A stretch of 46,070 nucleotides of DNA from Candidatus Blautia avicola (GTDB lineage Bacteria; Bacillota; Clostridia; Lachnospirales; Lachnospiraceae), in NCBI GenBank assembly GCA_019120515.1, contig DWUY01000314.1:1-46070 (forward strand). Reading direction: 5' to 3'. The notes beneath the pieces were generated by a model that worked only from the letters and a program-made list of their open reading frames with translations, ran no database searches and was not told the DNA's origin. Both the position numbers and the translations under genes were made by a program. The number at the start of each line of letters is the position of its first letter. Within the stretch, counting starts at the first letter, position 1. This document shows positions 28,301-36,775 of the stretch, piece after piece.

Positions 28301-29896
28301 CTAAAACTGATTATAGATAAACTGGCTCTGGTCATAGCCAATGCCATAGGCGCCGAATACGATCACTACCAGCGTCATAACGCCGAAGATAATATACTTC
28401 CAGGCTGCCGGAGAAGCATAGATCAGATTTCTCACGCTGCCCTTTTGTTCCTCGGTAAGACTGACCGCCACTACAATGATCAGGCAGATAAAGAGCAGAA
28501 GGTAATCGGCTCCCGTAAGCCCCAGCCCCAGGAACGCTTCTCCCGTAAGAGCCGTGATATCAAAGTGAGTAAACATATTTCCAAACATCTTAAAGGTCAG
28601 GGGCACATCCCGGTAGCAGTCAAACATACGGATAGCGCTCATCAGCAGGATCGTCCGGATGATCTCAAAGGCGCCGTACCATTTCTTGTCTTTCACCTGG
28701 AACCGGTGGTGGAACTTTCTGTACAGAGGTTCCAGTTCCTGGGAGATCATGATCACCACGAAGTTCATAAGGCCCCAGACAATAAAGTTCCAGCTTGCGC
28801 CGTGCCAGATACCGGTGGTAAACCATACTACAAAAGAAGACAGGTATACCGGCACTCTTTTTCCCACTGCATCTCCGAATTTTGCCCGTGAAAACTTCGA
28901 GATCTTCAGCATCGGCTTGCACACGGAAATGGGATAGAAAATATAATCTGTAAACCAGGTACCCATGGTAATATGCCATCTTTTCCAGTATTCCTTAATA
29001 TTCTTGGAAAGATAAGGCCTGCGGAAGTTCTCTGTTACGGTAATTCCCATGGTCTGGGCAATACCTATGGTAATGTCAATACCTCCGGTAAAGTCTGCAT
29101 ACAGCTCAAAGGCGTAAAACATCATACCGACAAATACAAATCCGCCCTGATAAACATCAGGATTCTGAATGATCTCATTTACCGCCACCAAAATACGGTC
29201 GGCAATGACCACCTTCTTAAAATATCCCCACAAGATACGGTAAAGTCCATAGGATACTACCTTTGTGTCAAAGGAATGTTCCTCAAAAAGAGACTTTGCC
29301 AGGTCATTAAACCGGCTGATAGGACCCTGGACCAGCTGAGGGAAAAAGGATACGAACAGGGCCAGCTTAAACAGATTCCTCTCTGCCTTGCAGGTGCCTC
29401 TGTAAACGTCGATGATATATCCCATGGTCTGAAAGGTATAGAAGGAAATTCCCATTGGCAGGATCAGGTTTACAAAGGAAAGTTCCCTTGTACTGTGGAA
29501 GGCCTCCAGGATCCCGTTGATATTGGCAATGACAAAATTGGTATATTTCAGCACTGCCAGGATCCCCAGATTGAAAATAAGACAGACCAGAAGCCATTTC
29601 CACTGTTTTCCCTTCATCTTTGCTTTATAGGCTTTCTTCTCATCCTTGGTGATCTTTCCCTTATTTGCTTTTATGTAGGCGTCCTGCTCCGCCCTGATGC
29701 TTTCCAGCTTCCGGCTCACCAGATAGGTAGATACCGTAGTTGCCGCGATAAAGATCAGATAAGAAGGACTGGCGATAAAATAAAATATGTAGCTGGCGAT
29801 CAGCAGCAGCGGCCACTGACATTTCTTAGGCAGCACATAATACAGGATAAACACCGCCGAGATAAATCCGATGAAACTATATGATGTAAAAAGCAT
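28301..29896 (-). CDS. MBOAT-family O-acyltransferase (DltB/AlgI-like)
   Basis: 531 aa; 'EYWKRWHITMGTWFTDYIFYPIS' and 'GIWHGASWNFIVWG' (MBOAT His). Confidence 0.9.
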   Translation of the reverse strand: MLFTSYSFIGFISAVFILYYVLPKKCQWPLLLIASYIFYFIASPSYLIFIAATTVSTYLVSRKLESIRAEQDAYIKANKGKITKDEKKAYKAKMKGKQWKWLLVCLIFNLGILAVLKYTNFVIANINGILEAFHSTRELSFVNLILPMGISFYTFQTMGYIIDVYRGTCKAERNLFKLALFVSFFPQLVQGPISRFNDLAKSLFEEHSFDTKVVSYGLYRILWGYFKKVVIADRILVAVNEIIQNPDVYQGGFVFVGMMFYAFELYADFTGGIDITIGIAQTMGITVTENFRRPYLSKNIKEYWKRWHITMGTWFTDYIFYPISVCKPMLKISKFSRAKFGDAVGKRVPVYLSSFVVWFTTGIWHGASWNFIVWGLMNFVVIMISQELEPLYRKFHHRFQVKDKKWYGAFEIIRTILLMSAIRMFDCYRDVPLTFKMFGNMFTHFDITALTGEAFLGLGLTGADYLLLFICLIIVVAVSLTEEQKGSVRNLIYASPAAWKYIIFGVMTLVVIVFGAYGIGYDQSQFIYNQF

Positions 29897-29907
29897 GACG
29901 GCCTCTC

Positions 29908-30141
29908 TTATTCGTCTTCATCTTCCAGACGCTGGATCAGCTTGTACAGGGCCTGAGCGGAGTTAAAGTTCTCCGGAACAATGTCCTCTGCGGGAATTAC
30001 CACGTCATACTCATCATTGATCTCTGAGATAATGGTAACAATGTCAAAAGAATCGATGATCCTGTCATCAACCAGCGTAGTACAGGTTTCAAAGTCCACA
30101 TCCGGGTGAAGGTTCTTTAAGATTTCCATTAATGGTTCCAT
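29908..30141 (-). CDS. Acyl/aminoacyl carrier protein (DltC-like)
   Basis: 77 aa; phosphopantetheine Ser in 'IIDSFDIVTIISEINDEYDVVIP'. Confidence 0.85.
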   Translation of the reverse strand: MEPLMEILKNLHPDVDFETCTTLVDDRIIDSFDIVTIISEINDEYDVVIPAEDIVPENFNSAQALYKLIQRLEDEDE

Positions 30142-30143
30142 AG

Positions 30144-31697
30144 TTATTTTCTCCTTTTCTTTTCTTCACTGATTTGTTTTAATCTGTTTCTGTCGATCTT
30201 TCCATTAGCTGTCAGCGGCATCTGTTCCAGCGCATATACATGGTTGGGGATCATATACCTGGGGAGCTTCTTTTTCAGCTGAGTGATCAGTTCTCCGCTC
30301 TCCACATCTCCCACATAGAAAAGTACGATCTTTTCTTTTTCTTTATCATAAATGCAGCATGCGCTGCCAATGCCCTCGATCATGTTTACATGAACCTCGA
30401 TCTCTCCAAGTTCGATCCTGTGTCCCATATGTTTGATCTGAAAATCCTTCCTGGAGATAAAGACCAGCTCGCCTCTTTCATTGAGCTTTCCGATATCCCC
30501 GGTCCGGTAGATCAGTTCATGATAGCTGTGATTCAAAGGATTCTGTACAAAGACCTCGTCGGTCTTTTCCTGATTGTTGTAATAGCCCAGTGTAAGAGCG
30601 GTTCCCCGGATGCACATTTCTCCCGGTTCCCCCTGTTTGGGCACCTGGTTGTTTTCATCTAAAAGGATGATATCTGTATTCTTAAAGGGCCTTCCGATAG
30701 GGATCGGTTCCCCTTCCTGAAACTCTCTGTCCACTTCATAGTAGCAGCTCATTCCCGTGGCCTCTGTAGGACCGTAAAGATTGATAAATCTGGCGTTTGG
30801 CAGGGCCTTTCTCCAGAGATTGAACTGCTTGATAGGGAAGACCTCGCTTCCAAAGGCAACGGTATGGAGATACTTGGGCACTACCTTATCAAAGGTCTTC
30901 ATAGAGGAGATCATAGTAAGGGCCGATACTACCCAGCATACCGTATTGATCTTATATTCATTTAAAAATTCCACCAGCTTGATGGGGAACATAAACAATG
31001 CTTTAGGCACCAGATAGGTGGTAGCCCCGCATTTCAGGCTGGAAAAAAGTTCTTTTAAGCAGGCATCAAAATACAGAGGAGTCTGATTTGCCAGCACCGA
31101 ATCCTCATTTACTCCCAGCACCTCTATCAGACTTTCCACATAATCGATCACAGACCGGTGACAGGCTACCACCCCTTTGGGAATTCCGGTAGAACCTGAT
31201 GTGAACACTATGTAGATGGGGTCTGTGTCAATGGCCTTTCGTCTGATATCAGAAAGGGCCTGATCATTCACCGGATATCCGGCGATCTCATCATAAAGAA
31301 GGACCTCTCCTGTAAAATCTTCAAACTCCCGGATCTGCCCGCTGGTCGCTTCATCGCAGATCACCGCTCTTGGCTTCAGATTCTGGAAGATCAGCTCGAT
31401 CCGGAATTTTGGCATTTCCTCGTCAATAGGGACATAAAAACAACTGCTGTAAACAACTCCCCAGAAGGCCGCGATCATATGTGGGTGCTTGTGCATATAG
31501 ATCACAACCGGTTCCTTTTCATAGCCTTTCTCATGAAGACAGGTCCCAATACTTCTGGAAACCTGGTACACCTCCTGAAAAGTCATGCCCATCTTGTCAT
31601 TGGCAAAAGCAGTTTTCTGAGGATACTTCTGTACAGTATCCTCCAGATATTCTAATATATTTCTCTGCATTTTCTTATCTCCTAAAACATCCGGCAC
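30144..31697 (-). CDS. Amino acid adenylation enzyme (DltA-like, stand-alone A domain)
   Basis: 517 aa; A3 'YIVFTSGSTGIPKGVV', A5 'NLYGPTEAT', A7 'YRTGD', A8 'FQIKHMGHRIELGEIE', A10 'TANGKIDR'. Confidence 0.9.
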   Translation of the reverse strand: MPDVLGDKKMQRNILEYLEDTVQKYPQKTAFANDKMGMTFQEVYQVSRSIGTCLHEKGYEKEPVVIYMHKHPHMIAAFWGVVYSSCFYVPIDEEMPKFRIELIFQNLKPRAVICDEATSGQIREFEDFTGEVLLYDEIAGYPVNDQALSDIRRKAIDTDPIYIVFTSGSTGIPKGVVACHRSVIDYVESLIEVLGVNEDSVLANQTPLYFDACLKELFSSLKCGATTYLVPKALFMFPIKLVEFLNEYKINTVCWVVSALTMISSMKTFDKVVPKYLHTVAFGSEVFPIKQFNLWRKALPNARFINLYGPTEATGMSCYYEVDREFQEGEPIPIGRPFKNTDIILLDENNQVPKQGEPGEMCIRGTALTLGYYNNQEKTDEVFVQNPLNHSYHELIYRTGDIGKLNERGELVFISRKDFQIKHMGHRIELGEIEVHVNMIEGIGSACCIYDKEKEKIVLFYVGDVESGELITQLKKKLPRYMIPNHVYALEQMPLTANGKIDRNRLKQISEEKKRRK

Positions 31698-31738
31698 ATA
31701 AAACAGAAGGAAGGATCACTTCCTGGCTTTCCTTCCGC

Positions 31739-32455
31739 TTAATCAGCCAGCAGATTTTCATATTCTTTTTTCAGTTTTTTCCCGCAGCGCACAACAGACC
31801 GCTGGGCCAGGACTTCCATGGCGTCCAGATAATCTGTCCCCAGGGAATACTGTCTCTTTACAAGGGATAATTCTGTACATCCCAAAAGTATCACCTGGGC
31901 GCCCATATCCGTAAGCTGACGGGAAACTTCCCGGAACTTTTCCTCCTCCACCGGACGTCCCGCCTTCACATCCTGATAAATGATATCCATCACATATTTC
32001 TGGCGTCTCTCGTCGGGAAGAAGGACTTCCAGTCCCATATTTTCCAACTGATCCTGAAAGATCCGGCTCCGGATGGTGCCGTCGGTGGCCATAAGCCCTA
32101 CCTTTTCTATGTGGTTCTTCTGGATCTCCATCCCTGTCTCGTAGACCCCGTGGATGATCGGTACCGGTATGCCTTCTGACAGTTCCCGGTAAAAGTAATG
32201 AGCTGTCATACAGGGAACAGCAATACAGGACACCTGTTCCCTGGCCAGCTTCCGTCCGATCTCTATCATAGGTTTTACCGGGCTGTCCGGGGATCGTCCC
32301 AGAATATACGCAGTCCTGTCCGGAATACCGGGCGCGCTGTAAATGATCATTTCCAGGTGCTCCTGATCGCAGGACGCATCGGTCATCTTAGTCACCATTT
32401 CCAGAAAACAGGCTGTTGCCAGAGGCCCCAGTCCTCCGATCACTCCTAATTTCAT
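31739..32455 (-). CDS. Aspartate/glutamate racemase family protein
   Basis: 238 aa; 'MKLGVIGGLGPLATACFLEMV', the two catalytic Cys in 'AVPCMTAHYF' and 'ILLGCTELSL'. Confidence 0.9.
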   Translation of the reverse strand: MKLGVIGGLGPLATACFLEMVTKMTDASCDQEHLEMIIYSAPGIPDRTAYILGRSPDSPVKPMIEIGRKLAREQVSCIAVPCMTAHYFYRELSEGIPVPIIHGVYETGMEIQKNHIEKVGLMATDGTIRSRIFQDQLENMGLEVLLPDERRQKYVMDIIYQDVKAGRPVEEEKFREVSRQLTDMGAQVILLGCTELSLVKRQYSLGTDYLDAMEVLAQRSVVRCGKKLKKEYENLLAD

Positions 32456-32511
32456 ACCCTTCCTCCTGTTCTTTGGTACCGCAAGATCTCTTTTTCTTTT
32501 TGCCCGGAAGC

Positions 32512-34323
32512 CTATTCTATCGTAGAGTCCTCTGTAGGCGTAGCCGGATACAGACTCTGATCGAAGATATGGCTGTTATTATGAGAAGCCGAGTAACTGA
32601 GAAGTTCTTCGTCTGTCAGCATAAAGAACTCTCCTCCTCCTGTTCTGGGCGTGGTATCAAAATGGTACCAGCCGTCTCCGCAGTTGATCAGGCTCCAGTA
32701 ATGTCTGGAGTGGCTGGTATCGCTTTTTACTACGTCGATGTTTGGAATATCCGCTTCTGTCAGCAGAGCTTTCGCTGTGGAAAAGAATATAAAGCAGTCT
32801 CCCTGATGCTGGGTAAAGCCCTGGTGGGCGCCGTTAGTCCAGCTGTCTTTGTCAGATGTACTGATATAACCGATGTTTGCCCTGCACCAGTCATAAATTG
32901 CCCTGGCTTTTTCTTTCAAAGTCATATCATCTGTGGTGATCTCTGCCAGAACCTCATCTGCTTCCGCGTAAACCTCCTCCGGTTCTACATAATTATCCGG
33001 CTTTTCTTTCATGGTGATCGTGGTTTCCGCTTCGGCGGTGTTGCCTGCCTTGTCTGTAGCAGTATAACGGACATCATAAGTTCCCGGTGTTTCCGTATCT
33101 ACGTCGCTGTTGTCTACTTCCAGATCCACCTCTTTATCACAGTTATCCGTAACTGTGATCTCTGATTTGTAGGAAACCGGATCTCCGATAAATCCCTCCA
33201 GCGGGGCCACGCCGTCGATAACAGGAGGTTCTGTATCCACAATAACTTCTACCTCAGAATCAACTTCTGCGGTATTGCCTCCTTCATCTGTCAATATTAC
33301 AGTTACCGGTACCGTTCCCTCCTGGGAAAGATCCGGTTTTTCCTTAAAGCTGCAGGTAACATCTGTGGCATCGTCAATATCGGTCACAAGTTCATCTGCA
33401 GACAGATCGCCGTCTATATTGATCATAGCGGTCTCAGGCTGCGCCTTAGGGGCGGTAGTATCCTGGACCACCAGCGTGCTGGTCCTTTCCTTGCCCCCGG
33501 CGTCCAGGACTACCTTCTGCTCCCCTACATGAGAGGTATCCACCTGGGACATATCTGTGACAAATTCTGCGTCCACATCCCGCCTGAGAAAAGCGGCGGT
33601 CTGAAAATCCTGGGCGCCGGCCTCCACCGTTACAGTCCGCAGTACGGGATTGGAAAAGAAGAGACGGTATACGACAATGATCAGGATCACAGCGATCAGA
33701 CCTGCGCCTCCTCCCCGGACCATAAGTCTTCTGCGGCGGCGCTGGGCTTCTTCTTCTCTCCGTTTTCGCTCCTGTCTTTTTCTCTTTCTCTCCAGATATT
33801 CCTGGTAGTCTCTCTCATTTTCCTGTTCCAGGATCTCCAGTTCTTCCAGTTTCCGCCCGGCTCTTTCTCCTGCCCTGACAGAGCGGCTTCTCTCAACACT
33901 CCTGTAAGAAGGCTCCGAAACTCTTCTCCTTGCAGAGCCGGAACTGTGGGCGGTCCTGTTTCCTGTGGCGCCAGAGGAGGCTCCCGGAGTTCTGGTCCCG
34001 GAGGAACGGCGCCTTGTGGACGCAGTTCTCCCCCCTGCCGAAGGATATCCGGTCCTTCCCGTCTCAGATACGGATCTGCGGCGGGTCCCGGCAGCTGAAA
34101 TATTTTCACGGTTTGTAGTTTTTCTGCTTTTTGGAATATACTCTGCACGGTAAGTGCCTTGAGGCTGATGGGCTAAATCCCTGCTCTGAAATGTTCGGTT
34201 CTGGGAATGGGAAGTCTGCTCAGGCCGGCGGACTCTTCTTCTTTGGTCACTGCCCTGTCTGAAAACTTCTCCTGAGACTTGTCCGGTACCGGTTTTCCTT
34301 TTCTCCTGGTATTCGTTCATCAT
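32512..34323 (-). CDS. Transglutaminase-like membrane protein with Ig-like repeats and an Arg/Ser-rich N-terminus
   Basis: Probable start MMNEYQEKRK (34323 or 34320). One TM helix, DTTAPK/DTEPPVI bacterial Ig-like repeats, transglutaminase core 'HQGDCFIFFSTAKALL...HSRHYWSLI...WYHFDTTPR'. Confidence 0.85.
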   Translation of the reverse strand: MMNEYQEKRKTGTGQVSGEVFRQGSDQRRRVRRPEQTSHSQNRTFQSRDLAHQPQGTYRAEYIPKSRKTTNRENISAAGTRRRSVSETGRTGYPSAGGRTASTRRRSSGTRTPGASSGATGNRTAHSSGSARRRVSEPSYRSVERSRSVRAGERAGRKLEELEILEQENERDYQEYLERKRKRQERKRREEEAQRRRRRLMVRGGGAGLIAVILIIVVYRLFFSNPVLRTVTVEAGAQDFQTAAFLRRDVDAEFVTDMSQVDTSHVGEQKVVLDAGGKERTSTLVVQDTTAPKAQPETAMINIDGDLSADELVTDIDDATDVTCSFKEKPDLSQEGTVPVTVILTDEGGNTAEVDSEVEVIVDTEPPVIDGVAPLEGFIGDPVSYKSEITVTDNCDKEVDLEVDNSDVDTETPGTYDVRYTATDKAGNTAEAETTITMKEKPDNYVEPEEVYAEADEVLAEITTDDMTLKEKARAIYDWCRANIGYISTSDKDSWTNGAHQGFTQHQGDCFIFFSTAKALLTEADIPNIDVVKSDTSHSRHYWSLINCGDGWYHFDTTPRTGGGEFFMLTDEELLSYSASHNNSHIFDQSLYPATPTEDSTIE

Positions 34324-34399
34324 TTCTACCTTTATATAAGCTATTCTTTGATTTTTCGACTTTGTCATTAATTGTAACCTTGCCGGTTTTATTTGTCAA

Positions 34400-34460
34400 G
34401 AAACAATAAAACTGCCCCAAAGCCTTCATACATAGGAATATTTCCGGCTTCAGGGCAGTT
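34400..34460 (-). terminator. Rho-independent terminator of the ABC-ABC-MarR operon
   Basis: ACTGCCC 34411-34417 / GGGCAGT 34453-34459; on the minus strand followed by TTTATTGTTTC. Confidence 0.75.
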
Positions 34461-34481
34461 TTTGTCTTTTTTCTTTCCTGG

Positions 34482-34931
34482 TTATGATCTGTTTCCACAC
34501 TTTTTTACGTTCTGTTCTATTTTTTCAAGAGATCTGTACAGATCTTCCATCTCTTTTTCCTCCATATCTTCCCAGAGGATCTGATCCAGCCATTCAAACT
34601 GTTCCTGTACCTGTCTGGCTTTTTTCTTTCCCTCAGGCGTCAGGACGATCAGATGGGCTCTTCTGCTGGCAGGATTGATTTTCCGTATCAGCAGCCCTGC
34701 CTTTTCCATTTTGTCCAGAGTTCTGGACAAAGTCGTCACATCAAACAGACAGGCATCTGCCAGTTCCCGCTGACTCATTTCTCCCTGTTCCAGGAGACAA
34801 TTCAGGATCCTTGGCTGACCCTCTCCCACAGTCAGTCCTATCTTTAGGAATTTAGGCCGCATAAGCTGCCTCCGTTCCAGATCCAGCCGATGGAGGATCT
34901 TCCTGATATCCCTTTTTTCCATTTTTCTCAC
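34482..34931 (-). CDS. MarR-family transcriptional regulator
   Basis: 149 aa; 'MSQRELADACLFDVTTLSRTLDKMEKAGLLIRKINPASRRAHLIVLTPEGK'. Confidence 0.9.
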   Translation of the reverse strand: MRKMEKRDIRKILHRLDLERRQLMRPKFLKIGLTVGEGQPRILNCLLEQGEMSQRELADACLFDVTTLSRTLDKMEKAGLLIRKINPASRRAHLIVLTPEGKKKARQVQEQFEWLDQILWEDMEEKEMEDLYRSLEKIEQNVKKCGNRS

Positions 34932-36775
34932 TCCAATTCAAATTGCCCGGTATATAACTGATAATACCGTCCCTTTTGTTCCAGCAGCTCCTCGTGGCTT
35001 CCTCTCTCGATGATCTCTCCCTTTTCCAGGACCATGATGGCTTTGGAATTGCGTACTGTGGAAAGCCTGTGGGCAATGACAAATACCGTCCGTCCTTCCA
35101 TAATAGCGTCCATTCCCTTTTCGATAAGCTGCTCTGTCCTGGTATCCACAGAGCTGGTAGCTTCGTCCAGGATCAATACCGGGGGCTTTGCCACCGCCGC
35201 TCTGGCAATAGCCAGAAGCTGCCGCTGTCCCTGGGAAAGATTGCTTCCGTCACTGTAAAGCATGGTGTCATAGCCCTGGGGCAGTCTCCGTATAAAGGAG
35301 TCTGCATTGGCGATCCTGGCGGCCTCTTTCACTTCTTCCATAGAGGCGTTCAGATTTCCATATCGGATATTATCTGCGATGGTCCCTGTAAACAGATGAG
35401 TGTCCTGAATGACCATAGCCAGGGAACGGCGGAGATCGTCTTTTTTAATCTCCCGGATATCAATACCGTCATAAGTGATCTTTCCAGACTGGATCTCATA
35501 AAAACGGTTGATCAGATTGATGATGGTGGTCTTTCCGGCTCCTGTGGACCCTACAAAGGCGATCTTCTGTCCCGGTTTCGCATAGAGGGAAATCCCATTA
35601 AGGATCTTTTTCTCCGGCACATAGCCGAAGACCACATCCTGAAAGCGCACATCTCCTTTGAGAGGCACCAGCTTCCCGGATCCGGGCATCTTCCATGCAA
35701 ACTTTCCCGTATATCCTCCGGTCTCTTCCAGCTCGCCATGATGGTCCTGTACATTGCACAAGGTTACTTCTCCCTGATCCGGCTCCGGTTCTTCCTCCAT
35801 CATCTCAAAGATCCTTTCTGCTCCGGAAAGGGCCGCCAGAAGGAAGTTCACCTGCTGGGTAAACTGGTTCAGAGGCATGGCGCTCTGGCGCACATAAACC
35901 AGATAAGAAGCCAGGCTTCCCAGATCTAAAAGTCCCGCCAGAGTAAAAAGTCCTCCCGCACAGGCGGAAACTGCATAGTTTACATAAGACAGGCTTACGA
36001 TAGTAGGAACCATCATGCCGGAAAAAGTCAGGGCATTGGTGGATTCCCGGCGGAGCGCTTCGTTCATCTGGCAGAAAGTGTCAAAGTCTTTTTTCTCGTG
36101 ATTAAAAACTTTTTCCACTTTCAGTCCTGCAGTCATCTCCTCTACAAATCCATTGATCTTTCCTAATTCCTCCTGCTGCCTCTGGAAGTATTTTTTACTT
36201 CTTTTCCCGTTAAATTTAATAAAGGCAAACATGATCAGCAGGAAGACCACAACGATCAGAGAAAGCCGGAGACTTAGGACCATCATCATCACCACCGTAC
36301 CGAAAAGCATCATAAAGCTCTGTATGATCATGGCAAAACTGTTGTTCATAGCCTCCTGGACGGTATCCACATCATTAGTAAAACGGCTCATCAGTTCTCC
36401 GTGGGTATGGGCGTCGAAATATTTCAGAGGAAGCTTCTGGACATGAGCGAAAAGGTCCCGGCGGATCTCCTTTACTACCTTCTGGGCAGAACGGATCATC
36501 AGCTGGTTATAGCCCAGGGTAGCCAGGGCTCCGCAGATATACATCACAGCCATGCCGCCTACTGCCCAAAGGAGCCCCTCCTTATCTCCGGGAAGGATAA
36601 ACTTGTTGATCACCGGTTTTAAAAGATAAGTTCCCATAATATTGGCTCCGGCGCTGATGAGTACCAGCAAAGCCACCAGGGTAAAACTCCATTTATGCAT
36701 TCCCAGATACCTCAGCAGATGAAGAAGGGTCTTTTTTGTATTTTTCGGTCTTTTATATCCTACATATCTGGCCAT
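34928..36775 (-). CDS. ABC exporter half-transporter (ATP-binding/permease)
   Basis: 615 aa; 'VGSTGAGKTTIINLINRFYE', 'NLSQGQRQLLAIARA', 'LILDEATSSVD'. Confidence 0.93.
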   Translation of the reverse strand: MARYVGYKRPKNTKKTLLHLLRYLGMHKWSFTLVALLVLISAGANIMGTYLLKPVINKFILPGDKEGLLWAVGGMAVMYICGALATLGYNQLMIRSAQKVVKEIRRDLFAHVQKLPLKYFDAHTHGELMSRFTNDVDTVQEAMNNSFAMIIQSFMMLFGTVVMMMVLSLRLSLIVVVFLLIMFAFIKFNGKRSKKYFQRQQEELGKINGFVEEMTAGLKVEKVFNHEKKDFDTFCQMNEALRRESTNALTFSGMMVPTIVSLSYVNYAVSACAGGLFTLAGLLDLGSLASYLVYVRQSAMPLNQFTQQVNFLLAALSGAERIFEMMEEEPEPDQGEVTLCNVQDHHGELEETGGYTGKFAWKMPGSGKLVPLKGDVRFQDVVFGYVPEKKILNGISLYAKPGQKIAFVGSTGAGKTTIINLINRFYEIQSGKITYDGIDIREIKKDDLRRSLAMVIQDTHLFTGTIADNIRYGNLNASMEEVKEAARIANADSFIRRLPQGYDTMLYSDGSNLSQGQRQLLAIARAAVAKPPVLILDEATSSVDTRTEQLIEKGMDAIMEGRTVFVIAHRLSTVRNSKAIMVLEKGEIIERGSHEELLEQKGRYYQLYTGQFELE

